Positions 57,153-64,000 of a stretch of 64,000 bases of DNA are shown here, one piece after another (position 1 is the stretch's first letter; the number at the start of each line of letters is the position of its first letter). The stretch is from positions 1,116,001 through 1,180,000 of the forward strand of contig NZ_BCTK01000006.1 of the NCBI RefSeq assembly GCF_001571245.1, in the 5' to 3' direction. This stretch comes from Achromobacter piechaudii NBRC 102461. GTDB lineage: Bacteria > Pseudomonadota > Gammaproteobacteria > Burkholderiales > Burkholderiaceae_B. Below the pieces are notes generated by a model. That model was given only the letters and a program-made list of their open reading frames with translations, searched no databases and was not told where the DNA came from. The position numbers were made by a program, and so were the translations under genes.

Positions 57153-57935
57153 ATGATCGCTTCGGTGCTGGCCTACCTATCGAGCCTAGAGTTCCTCGTT
57201 AATTCGCTCGTCACTGTGTTCGCGTTCCTGGGCGGATGCCTGCTAATCGCGGTTCGGCGCAGAATTCGCACGGTCGAATTTACGACGCACTTCGGAAGAG
57301 TCACGCATGAGGGGGCTGGACATCACCTCGCATCGCTCAAGGTCATGTTGCAGGGAGAGGAAGTGGCAAACCTATGGTGGGGCACGGTGAAGGTGTTCAA
57401 TGATTCGGGGGAAGATCTGACCGCGTTAAACATTCATGTGGTATCTGGCCCTGGACTATTGCTCAACGAACATACCGCCGTCGAGGGGACTGCGAACATC
57501 CTATGGCATGCGCCCGAGTATGCGGAGAGGATTCGCGTTCCAGAAGGTGAGAAGCCCACGCAGAATCAAATGTCGCTTTATTATTCCGGCCGACACTACC
57601 TCCTGCCAGTTTTCAATCGTGGTCAAGCCGCTGTTATGTCGTACCTTATCTCAGTGCCGCCAGGCGCGTTTCCGAGCATAAACGTTTCGGTCGAACACAA
57701 GGGCGTCAGGACCAAGTATCGGCGGGATATTCCTCGCACCCTTGGCGTGTCTACCAAGGTGAGTGCATGGGTCGGGCTTCTCTCAGGACTCCTATTGGTG
57801 TGTGCGAGCGCCGTTTTGCAGGCAGATATCTGGGTTATTGGGCTTCTAGGATTCTTCTACGGCTGTTTCGCTTCACACATTGGTGCCCTGCTGACTCGAA
57901 TGGCGCGAGTCTTTTGGTCTGTCGTTGCGCGATAA
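57153..57935 (+). CDS. Membrane protein of unknown family (island cargo)
   Basis: About 260 residues. An N-terminal hydrophobic stretch (about residues 2-33, ending GGCLLIAVRRR), a soluble middle domain of about 160 residues rich in beta-type sequence (VANLWWGTVKVFNDSGEDLTA), then two hydrophobic segments (about 208-228 and 232-252, WVGLLSGLLLVCASAVLQAD and VIGLLGFFYGCFASHIGALL). Start is uncertain: ATG 57153 has no good SD; an in-frame TTG at 57132 lies 17 bases after a strong AAGGAGG (57108-57114), and a 14-codon ORF (57104-57148) may act as a leader. Divergent from the AIPR gene. No function is recognised. Confidence 0.6.
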   Translation: MIASVLAYLSSLEFLVNSLVTVFAFLGGCLLIAVRRRIRTVEFTTHFGRVTHEGAGHHLASLKVMLQGEEVANLWWGTVKVFNDSGEDLTALNIHVVSGPGLLLNEHTAVEGTANILWHAPEYAERIRVPEGEKPTQNQMSLYYSGRHYLLPVFNRGQAAVMSYLISVPPGAFPSINVSVEHKGVRTKYRRDIPRTLGVSTKVSAWVGLLSGLLLVCASAVLQADIWVIGLLGFFYGCFASHIGALLTRMARVFWSVVAR

Positions 57936-57990
57936 GCTCCTAAAGCACTGCCGATGCCTCACTTCCTTCCACCTCACGAGGCCATGGCAA

Positions 57991-58443
57991 TCAATCAGCG
58001 GCGTCGCCTAGAAGGTCGGCCCGGTACGGAGCGACGTAGATGGCATATCGCCCCTTGATTGATTTGTGGTCGTTCTCGCTCTTGCGGTTGGTCTCGATCT
58101 CCTGGGAGAACCAGACATTGAACAAGCGGCCTTCTGTCTTCGGAATCGCGTCGCCCTCGGAATCGAGAAGGGCGGCGGCATGCTTTGGGTCCATGCCTTT
58201 CTGGAGCTTTTCCTGACGGGCCTGTCGCATCTCTCTCGCGGCCCTCGGGCTCAGCAACCGATAGGCTCCCAGCTAAATGTGCTCCCTCTTGCCCGTGGTC
58301 GGCCCGGTGTAGCGAAAGATCCACGCCCACCGGCCATCAGGTCGAATGCGATGGATGAGGCCGCCTCCGTCGTTCAGTTCGATTTCCTTTGCGCCGTGCC
58401 GTGCATTGCGCAGTGCCGTATCAGTCAGTAGATTCGTCGCCAT
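57991..58443 (-). pseudogene. Tyrosine integrase remnant (amber codon, catalytic domain lost)
   Basis: Reading from ATG 58443, the frame gives MATNLLTDTALRNARHGAK, then ELNDGGGLIHRIRPDGRWAW, the Arm-DNA-binding (DUF4102) domain of P4-type integrases. A TAG at 58273-58275 interrupts the same frame, which then continues LGAYRLLSPRAAREMRQARQ and the start of the core-binding domain, ending at 57991 (LGDAAD). The catalytic R-H-R-Y domain is absent. It sits next to the right-hand repeat and points away from it. Confidence 0.8.
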
Positions 58444-58605
58444 AGAAAGCCTGGGTATTGGGGGCCATTTTTGGGGGAGCGTTTTGCGGCTGGTGCCGGC
58501 TGTGGGAAGACCTTGGCGGACTTCAAATGGCTGGGAAGCCAATAAAGATGCGAGTGAAGCGTTTCCTGGCGGACGTTCGCGGACTGCGGCGGAAACGCTT
58601 TTTTT

Positions 58606-58668
58606 TGCTTTGGGAGCAGAGGGTCGTGAGTTCGAATCCCACCGCCCCGACCAAAAAATATCAAGGGC
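58606..58668. repeat. attR-type direct repeat (tRNA-Pro 3' half)
   Basis: The second exact copy of the 63-bp repeat. It lacks the 5' half of the tRNA, so it is not a functional tRNA gene. Confidence 0.9.
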
Positions 58669-58703
58669 TTACGCTGTCATGGCGTAAGCCCTTGTGCTTT
58701 TTT
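58662..58703 (+). terminator. Original tRNA-Pro terminator
   Basis: CAAGGGCTTACGC (58662-58674) pairs with GCGTAAGCCCTTG (58682-58694), followed by a T-run at 58698-58703. This was probably the chromosomal terminator of tRNA-Pro before integration. Confidence 0.8.
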
Positions 58704-58737
58704 CTCCCCCATTTGCCATTCAATTGGCTTGACCCCG

Positions 58738-60528
58738 TTACAGGTCCAGCCGATCAATCCGCCAATCGATCCCTTCCATTTGGGGCATTTCACGCCCGTC
58801 ATCGACGCCGATCTCATCCTTGATCGCGGCTTCCAGCTTGGCGCTCATCGCCGTCACCAATACTGCGTTACGGTCCTGGTCCGCCGCCATATTGGTAATT
58901 TCTGTCGGATCGGCCTGCAGATCGAAAAGTTCGACGTCGTTCCAGCGATAGAGCTCGTCGAGGGTGGACGGGCGGTTGCGTTGCAGCGGTGAGAAATATC
59001 GGGTGAGCTTGTAGCGGCCGTCGAAGACCGTGCGCAGGCTGCCGCGCTTTTTCAGGTCTGGCTGGTAAGCGGCGGCCTTGACCGCGGCCTTCGGGTCTTG
59101 ACCGGCCGTCTTGGCTTGCGCAATCAGTCGAATCAATTCACTGTCGTTCGTCGCCAGCCCGCTGTAAGTGAACAGGATGCTCTTGCGGATTTCATTGACT
59201 CCGGCATTGCCGGGTTGGGTCAACAGCGCCGAGAAATCCTTTCCAGGCAATTCCCGGTTCGCGTATTCGGCGGCATGCGTCGGGGGCACTCCACACATGG
59301 CCAGAAGCGTGGGTGCGAGATCGATGTGGCTGGTCAGCGCATTGCATGTCTGGTGGCCCTGGACATCGGGATGCGAGATCAGCAGCGGGACGTGAATCGC
59401 TTCTTGATAGGCGAACGGCCCCTTGCCGCGCAGCCCGTGCGCTCCGCCCATTTCACCGTGATCGGACGTAAACACGATGATCGTGTTGTCGGCCAGGTCC
59501 AGCGCCTTGAGTTCGTCAAGAAGCCGGATCAGTTGCGTGTCGACGGAAAGGAGCGAGTTCGGATAGAAGTCGCTGAAGCGTTGCCAGCGCTCTTCCTGCA
59601 TCGGAATCGCGCCAAGCGTATAGCCCCACGCCCGATTGAACTCAGCGTGCGCGCGCGGCCGGCCCGAGGCATCGATCGGCTGCTTGAGCGTGGCCGGCAA
59701 GCCGGTATTCCAGGTCTTGCGATACATCGTGTGGTCCGGCGCCCGCGTCGCGTGCATGAGCAGGCGGCCGTTGTCCTGCACCGCCTCGTCCGGCCGGTCG
59801 GTGTTGAAATACATGATGTCGTGCGGGTTCACCAGGCTCACGAAAAGCGACCACGGCTTGCCGTTCGCGTTGAGCGCCTGGCCGTGTTCACGCATCCATG
59901 AAATCGCACTCCCTGCCACCATGTGGTCGTGCTTGTAACCACCTAGCGAATGGGCAAGCACATCCCCCGGCCAGTTGAAATCGGAGAAGCCATAGGCGTC
60001 CATCTCGGTCGTGAACAGGCGCGAGGGCGTATCGGTGTCGAACTCGCGGTTCAGATGCCACTTGCCTTTGTAGGCAGAGTAGTAGCCCGCTTTGCGCAGC
60101 ATATGGCCGATGGTGGGTATCTTGGTCGATAACGCCTGGACGTAGGGCATATCAGCGTTCTCGAACATCCGGTTGTCCGGTGTCTGCAAGCCGGTCAAGA
60201 GCACGGCGCGAGAACTGGTGCACATGACTGCCGGACAGTAGTGATTGGTAAAGCTGACGCCCCGGCGCATCAGGCGTTCGTGCCCGGGTAGCGAAAAGCC
60301 GACGGGGCGCTCGTTGAAGTAGCGCTCTTGATCGGTGAAAACGAAGAGTATGTTTGGCTGTTGCTGACGCTGGTTTGGCCTGCCGGGAGCGGCAGAGGAA
60401 GAGGGCGGGGAATGCGTCGCAAACGTGTCCTCGGCCAATGCGGCAAGAGGCGCCGCGGCAAGTCCGCCCGCCAGAGCCATGAAGCGCCGCCGCGCCACGG
60501 AAGTTGCGGGTTGGTCGACATCTTTCAT
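58738..60528 (-). CDS. Sulfatase-like hydrolase with atypical CTSSR active site
   Basis: A 596-residue member of the alkaline phosphatase/sulfatase superfamily. The N-terminus has a Tat-type signal (SVARRRFMALAGGLAAAPLAALA). Metal-binding motifs are ILFVFTDQERYFN and IVFTSDHGEMGGAHGL; GKWHLNREFDTDTPS carries the substrate-lysine region. The active-site motif is CTSSRAVLLTG: Cys for conversion to formylglycine is present, but Ser replaces the Pro or Ala of C-x-P/A-x-R. Start at 60528 has a GAGG in place; a longer frame reaches 60627. The substrate may be a sulfate, phosphonate or phosphodiester. Confidence 0.8.
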   Translation of the reverse strand: MKDVDQPATSVARRRFMALAGGLAAAPLAALAEDTFATHSPPSSSAAPGRPNQRQQQPNILFVFTDQERYFNERPVGFSLPGHERLMRRGVSFTNHYCPAVMCTSSRAVLLTGLQTPDNRMFENADMPYVQALSTKIPTIGHMLRKAGYYSAYKGKWHLNREFDTDTPSRLFTTEMDAYGFSDFNWPGDVLAHSLGGYKHDHMVAGSAISWMREHGQALNANGKPWSLFVSLVNPHDIMYFNTDRPDEAVQDNGRLLMHATRAPDHTMYRKTWNTGLPATLKQPIDASGRPRAHAEFNRAWGYTLGAIPMQEERWQRFSDFYPNSLLSVDTQLIRLLDELKALDLADNTIIVFTSDHGEMGGAHGLRGKGPFAYQEAIHVPLLISHPDVQGHQTCNALTSHIDLAPTLLAMCGVPPTHAAEYANRELPGKDFSALLTQPGNAGVNEIRKSILFTYSGLATNDSELIRLIAQAKTAGQDPKAAVKAAAYQPDLKKRGSLRTVFDGRYKLTRYFSPLQRNRPSTLDELYRWNDVELFDLQADPTEITNMAADQDRNAVLVTAMSAKLEAAIKDEIGVDDGREMPQMEGIDWRIDRLDL

Positions 60529-60672
60529 GCGCGCCTCGATGGATAAGGAACCGACGGGAAAATTTGCCGCCTGGGCTCGGCAGACGGCCGGTTCGAGGGC
60601 CGTGACGCGCGCGCGAGGACATGGCACCTAACTAACGTATTCCCGCGCGGGAAAAATAACAATATCGGCGCA

Positions 60673-60686
60673 TTGATGGATATCAA
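60673..60686. promoter_or_regulatory. FNR/Anr-type site
   Basis: TTGAT-GGAT-ATCAA is an exact match to the FNR consensus TTGAT-N4-ATCAA; the dyad extends to CATTGAT/ATCAATG. A second palindrome, TTCCCGCGCGGGAA, lies at 60638-60651. Both are upstream of the sulfatase gene; the gap 60529-60878 has no gene that I can support. Confidence 0.6.
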
Positions 60687-60878
60687 TGACGCGCTATTCC
60701 ACTTTTAGACCCGCGTACTGCGCAGGCGAATTCACAAGCCTGCCGTCGTATGGCCGCGCGAAGCGTGCACGGTTCAATGGTCTCCCTGGCCGCGATCCAT
60801 ACGGCCAAAGAAACTACCTCTTTAGGATGACGCAGGTGCAGAGCCGCATGACATTTGCATGCGGCCCCGCCATGGCTC

Positions 60879-61100
60879 CTATTCGCTGATGTGATGGAAC
60901 TGCACAGACTCCGGCGCAATGCCGCCCTGTTGCAAACGTTGGTCGACCCGCGCTGCTTCCGCTGCCCCATTCTCCACGGTGGGAAGATCCAGCCAGTTCG
61001 CCAATTCCCGCTTCGCTTGCAGGGTGTCCGAAATATCGCCGTTGACCAGTGCAACGCCATCGGCGCCGTCCAGTTTTCGATAGCTGATCTGCGTTTTCAT
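60879..61100 (-). CDS. Small hypothetical protein, 73 residues
   Basis: Starts MKTQISYRKLDGADGVALV at 61100, with GGAGAG at good spacing. Acidic to neutral, no membrane segment. Unknown family. It lies with stress-type genes (DUF892, DUF4142) on the same strand, about 150 bp downstream of the DUF892 gene. The longer in-frame extension to 61196 has no SD. Confidence 0.6.
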   Translation of the reverse strand: MKTQISYRKLDGADGVALVNGDISDTLQAKRELANWLDLPTVENGAAEAARVDQRLQQGGIAPESVQFHHISE

Positions 61101-61252
61101 TGTTCTCTCCTGTAGTCGACCGACCCGCGCGTGCGCCGGGCCTGTACTGCAAGAGCGCAGCAAGTATCGTTCCCTGCCTTTTGGAACGCGGGGCAACGAC
61201 GGTCAGGAGATTCCCGGAGGGCGGCTGCGCGCCGCCCCCCGGGCCTCTTTGC

Positions 61253-61759
61253 TTACTTGGCCTTGCCCGCCTTGGCTGCTTCGGCGTTGGTCTGTTGTAG
61301 CGCCAGCATGCTCAGTTTTTCGTCGGTGGCCTTTTCTTCGGCCAGCGTTTCCTTAAGCAGCGTCAGCGCCTCGGTCAAGCCCAGTTGCTTGGCGAAAGTG
61401 CACAACGTGCCATAGCCGGCAATTTCGTAATGCTCGACCTTCTGCGCCGCCGCGATCAAGGCGGCGTCGCGCACCGGTCCTTTTTCTACGTCGTCGATCA
61501 CGTCCCGGCTTTCTTCGACCAGGCCTTCCATCGCCGCGCACTTGACGCGCTTGAGACGGAAATCGGCGGACTCGACGATCTTGTCGATGCGTTCAACCTG
61601 GCCGCGAGTTTCTTCCAGGTGCTGCGTGAACGCGTCGGCAAGCGCCGAGTCGGAGGCGGCGCGGGCCATCTTCGGCAAGGCGCGCGTCAATTGTTTTTCT
61701 GCGCTGTAGATGTCCGACAGTTCGTGGATGAATAGATCCTGCAAAGTCTTCTGCGTCAT
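61253..61759 (-). CDS. DUF892 ferritin-like protein (YciE/YciF family)
   Basis: A 168-residue four-helix protein. The N-terminal LQDLFIHELSDIYSAEKQLTRALPKMA, the central KCAAMEGLVEES and the AAAQKVEHYEIAGYGTLCTFAKQLG segment are the DUF892 signature, with Glu/His residues arranged as in di-iron ferritin-like proteins. Family members are induced by general, osmotic or metal stress. A good SD (GGAGCAGACA) precedes the ATG. Confidence 0.9.
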   Translation of the reverse strand: MTQKTLQDLFIHELSDIYSAEKQLTRALPKMARAASDSALADAFTQHLEETRGQVERIDKIVESADFRLKRVKCAAMEGLVEESRDVIDDVEKGPVRDAALIAAAQKVEHYEIAGYGTLCTFAKQLGLTEALTLLKETLAEEKATDEKLSMLALQQTNAEAAKAGKAK

Positions 61760-61853
61760 TGTCTGCTCCCGTGGGTGGTAAGGGGTGAATGCTGATCAGG
61801 ATTGGCCAGGATTGGCGCACCCTCATCCAGCAAACGACATGCCTGCCGGCACG

Positions 61854-62423
61854 TCACTTTGCGTGTGACTTGACCGACTTCTGAAGCGCGCGCGCTTCTT
61901 CCAGATGGCGCTTGAGCGCCGGCAAGGTGTCGGCGGCAAAGCGCTTCAGGTCCGCGTCGGTAGCTTCCTTGGCCGCCTTCTCGAACAGCTCGATGGCGTC
62001 CTCGTGCGCGGCGACGCCGACCTCATCGGTATAGGCCTCGTCGAAACCCTCGCCGCGCAGCTCCAGCGCCTTCAGCTTGGCGCTCTGCACCAGCGATGGG
62101 GCGGAAGGAGTCTCGTAGCCTTTCCGTTTCGCCAACGCTTGTAATTGCTGCGCTACCTGCGTGTGGTCGTCGATCATCTTTTGGGCAAACTGCTTGACCT
62201 GTGCATTGCTGGATTTTTTCAGCGCCAGCTTGCTGCCCTCGATTTCGAGATAGCCGGACTCGGCTGCGCGCGTCAGGAAGCCACGGTCTTCGCTATTGAG
62301 TTTGGTGATGGACGCCGCGGAGTCCGCAGGGTTCTGGCGGGGCTGGGTTTGCGCCACGGCGACGCCTTGCGCGCTCAGTGCGACGGCGACGCAAAGCGCT
62401 GTGAAGTAGACATGCTTGGTCAT
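61854..62423 (-). CDS. DUF4142 periplasmic protein
   Basis: A 189-residue exported protein with a Sec signal peptide (YFTALCVAVALSAQGVAVAQ). The mature part has FLTRAAESGYLEIEGSKLALKKSSN, then QKMIDDHTQVAQQLQALAKRKG, the DUF4142 hallmark of ferritin-like helical pairs. Start at 62423 is supported by AAGGAGAGCC. Family function unknown; often near stress genes. Divergent from the alcohol dehydrogenase gene (189-bp gap). Confidence 0.85.
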   Translation of the reverse strand: MTKHVYFTALCVAVALSAQGVAVAQTQPRQNPADSAASITKLNSEDRGFLTRAAESGYLEIEGSKLALKKSSNAQVKQFAQKMIDDHTQVAQQLQALAKRKGYETPSAPSLVQSAKLKALELRGEGFDEAYTDEVGVAAHEDAIELFEKAAKEATDADLKRFAADTLPALKRHLEEARALQKSVKSHAK

Positions 62424-62612
62424 GCGGCTCTCCTTGGTGGCGCCCGCCAGCGCGATGCGGCCGAAAGGGCCGCGCAATCCAGCAAGCCGCATGCCCGCGA
62501 GCGCGGCAGTGCGTTCCCCAAGTCGAATGAAAATTGCCCCGCGAGGGCACGATAGTTGCTGCCGCGTCCGGGCCATTCGCAACCGTGCGATTGCACGTCA
62601 AAGGGGACACAC

Positions 62613-63782
62613 ATGAAAGCACTCTGCTGGCACGGAAAGCACGATATCCGGTACGACACGGTTCCGGATCCGATCCTGGAGCATCCGGGGGACGCCATCA
62701 TCAAGGTCAGCGCCTGCGCTATCTGCGGTTCAGACCTTCACCTGTTCGACGGCTTCATGCCGCAAATGAAATCCGGCGACGTCATGGGGCACGAGTTCAT
62801 GGGCGAGGTCGTGGAAGTGGGCAGCGAAACCCGGCGTCTGAAAGTGGGCGACCGCGTCGTCATACCCTTCACCATTACCTGCGGCGAGTGCGATCAGTGC
62901 CGACGGGGCAATTTCTCGGTGTGCGAACGCACCAACCGCAACGCGGATGCGGCCGCCAAGATGTTCGGCCATAGCACGGCGGGCCTCTTCGGATACACGC
63001 ATCTGACGGGGGGCTACGCGGGCGGTCAGGCGGAGTTCGTTCGCGTGCCGTGGGCGGACACCACACATATTCCCGTGCCGCCCGAACTCAGCGACGACCA
63101 GGTGCTGTTTCTGGGCGATATCCTGCCCACGGGCTGGCAGGCGGCCATGCAGTGCGAGATCGAGCCCACCGACACCGTGGCAATCTGGGGCGCGGGGCCG
63201 GTGGGACAGATGGCGGTGCGTAGCGCCGTGCTGCTGAACGCCAGGCAGGTGATCTGCATCGACGACGTGCCCGAACGCCTGAAGATGGCCAGCGACGGCG
63301 GCGCCATTCCGATCAATTTCGAAAAGGAAAGCGTGGTGGATCGACTCAACGCGCTGACCCAGGGCAAGGGGCCGGACAAGTGCATCGATGCGGTCGGCAT
63401 GGAATCGCATTCGGCCAGCGCCATGGGCGGCATGGTGGATCGAGTCAAGCAGGCGGTGGGCGCCGAGACCGACCGGCCGCATGTGCTGCGCGAAATGATC
63501 TATGTGTGCCGCCCGGGGGGCGTGCTGTCCGTGCCGGGCGTGTACGGCGGGATGATCGACAAGATTCCGTTTGGCGCGTCGATGAACAAGGGCCTGACGT
63601 GGCGCATGGGCCAGACGCATGTGCGGCGCTGGACCGATGAATTGCTGGATCTGATCGTCAAGGGCCGGATTGATCCGTCGTTCGTCATCACCCACCACGA
63701 ACAGCTGCAAGCAGGCCCCGATATGTACAAGACGTTCCGCGACAAGGTCGACGGCTGCATCAAGGTGGTGTTGAAGCCTTGA
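62613..63782 (+). CDS. Zinc-dependent alcohol/formaldehyde dehydrogenase-like protein
   Basis: A 389-residue medium-chain dehydrogenase. Catalytic zinc region [14 protein letters not shown] and [12 protein letters not shown], structural zinc cysteines in [15 protein letters not shown], and the NAD-binding motif [17 protein letters not shown]. It resembles the glutathione-independent formaldehyde dehydrogenase branch common beside stress genes. The ATG at 62613 has AAGGGG upstream. Substrate is not proven. Confidence 0.88.
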   Translation: MKALCWHGKHDIRYDTVPDPILEHPGDAIIKVSACAICGSDLHLFDGFMPQMKSGDVMGHEFMGEVVEVGSETRRLKVGDRVVIPFTITCGECDQCRRGNFSVCERTNRNADAAAKMFGHSTAGLFGYTHLTGGYAGGQAEFVRVPWADTTHIPVPPELSDDQVLFLGDILPTGWQAAMQCEIEPTDTVAIWGAGPVGQMAVRSAVLLNARQVICIDDVPERLKMASDGGAIPINFEKESVVDRLNALTQGKGPDKCIDAVGMESHSASAMGGMVDRVKQAVGAETDRPHVLREMIYVCRPGGVLSVPGVYGGMIDKIPFGASMNKGLTWRMGQTHVRRWTDELLDLIVKGRIDPSFVITHHEQLQAGPDMYKTFRDKVDGCIKVVLKP

Positions 63783-63814
63783 CGCAGGCGCGCGGCCGCA
63801 ATCGCCGCTGCGGG

Positions 63815-64000
63815 CTAACCGCCCGACGGCAGCAGTTGCATGCCCGTGCGCCGCACGAATTCGTCGTAGCTGATGGGCGCGCTTTCCTTGGTGCTGGCGC
63901 TGTTGGCTTGCCAGTGCACCCACGAGCGTCCGGTGGTGGCGTCGTACACCACCTTGAAGACGTGGCTGGGCACGGCCACGCCCGAGCCTATCGATGCCGG
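63815..64000 (-). CDS. DNA/RNA non-specific endonuclease, C-terminal end
   Basis: 62 codons of the 3' end, with the stop (TAG) at 63815-63817; the gene continues beyond the right edge. The sequence AVPSHVFKVVYDATTGRSWV and ISYDEFVRRTGMQLLPSGG matches the C-terminal part of NUC1/endonuclease G type nucleases (S.VFKVVYD..., ISYxEFxRRTG). The DRGH active site lies outside the window. Confidence 0.8.
   Translation of the reverse strand, partial: PASIGSGVAVPSHVFKVVYDATTGRSWVHWQANSASTKESAPISYDEFVRRTGMQLLPSGG

Larger units (their letters stand above)
54344..58668. mobile_element. Integrated island at tRNA-Pro, immobile remnant
   Basis: A 4.3-kb segment bounded by exact 63-bp direct repeats. Its coding sequences are visibly less GC-rich than the flanks. 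Contents: LexA box with mini-ORF, AIPR-family gene, iteron-like AT-rich DNA, a membrane protein gene and a tyrosine-integrase remnant near the right end. The tRNA is complete at the left end, so the element carried the tRNA 3' half. It lacks a functional integrase. Confidence 0.85.

Noticed and set aside
58606-58682. Second tRNA-Pro gene
   Set aside because: Only the 3' half is present; the acceptor 5' strand and D-arm are missing. It is the right attachment repeat of the island.
60683-61060. 125-codon minus-strand ORF between the sulfatase and stress genes
   Set aside because: It overlaps the better-supported 73-residue gene in another frame, has no good SD, and its composition looks random.

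Overview
The window is GC-rich DNA whose gene content, gene order and protein sequences point to a betaproteobacterium of the order Burkholderiales, most likely family Alcaligenaceae (Achromobacter/Bordetella-like). This is a judgement from the sequence alone. Nearly all of it is chromosomal core: central metabolism, DNA repair, replication and phosphate handling. One short acquired island sits in a tRNA gene.

Layout. 1-4.6 kb: acetate activation and uptake (acs 5' part, actP, a DUF485 gene), an MFS transporter and a 56-residue membrane protein. 4.7-10.8 kb: a translationally coupled AddB-like/AddA-like nuclease-helicase pair. 10.8-11.9 kb: non-coding DNA with a 38-bp tandem array, a low-complexity tract, a G-quadruplex motif, the SRP RNA gene and large inverted repeats. 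11.9-15.3 kb: dnaX-ybaB-recR. 15.4-19.3 kb: a family III CoA-transferase with a NitT/TauT-type ABC importer. 19.3-23.2 kb: a red-light sensing operon (bacteriophytochrome kinase, receiver, a ChpT-like histidine protein, heme oxygenase). 23.3-30.4 kb: an AhpD-like protein, transaldolase, carAB and an SDR. 30.5-36.3 kb: an ABC importer with a fused permease, LysR regulator and histidine phosphatase. 36.4-44.9 kb: a FlxA-like protein, a uracil/xanthine-type permease, greA with a terminator-rich leader, yhbY, rlmE, ftsH, folP, glmM. 45-54 kb: an OlsB-like acyltransferase, ppx, ppk and pstSCAB, with well-formed Pho boxes before ppk and pstS. 54.3-58.7 kb: the island. 58.7-64 kb: a sulfatase, a stress-type cluster (DUF892, DUF4142, a zinc alcohol dehydrogenase) and the end of a DNA/RNA endonuclease gene.

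The island lies between exact 63-bp direct repeats (54344-54406 and 58606-58668). The first copy is the 3' half of tRNA-Pro(UGG) plus 15 bp; the second lacks the 5' half of the tRNA. The island carries an AIPR-family (abortive phage infection type) protein, a divergent membrane protein of unknown family, an AT-rich stretch with iteron-like repeats, a consensus LexA box before a 27-codon ORF, and an integrase remnant broken by an in-frame amber codon and lacking its catalytic domain. It looks like a defence cargo stranded after its mobility gene decayed.

Functional links: ppk, pstSCAB and perhaps the OlsB-like gene fit a phosphate-starvation programme. Heme oxygenase would make biliverdin for the phytochrome, which would signal through the small receiver and the ChpT-like protein. 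SRP RNA-dnaX-ybaB-recR keeps an order also known from Bacillus.
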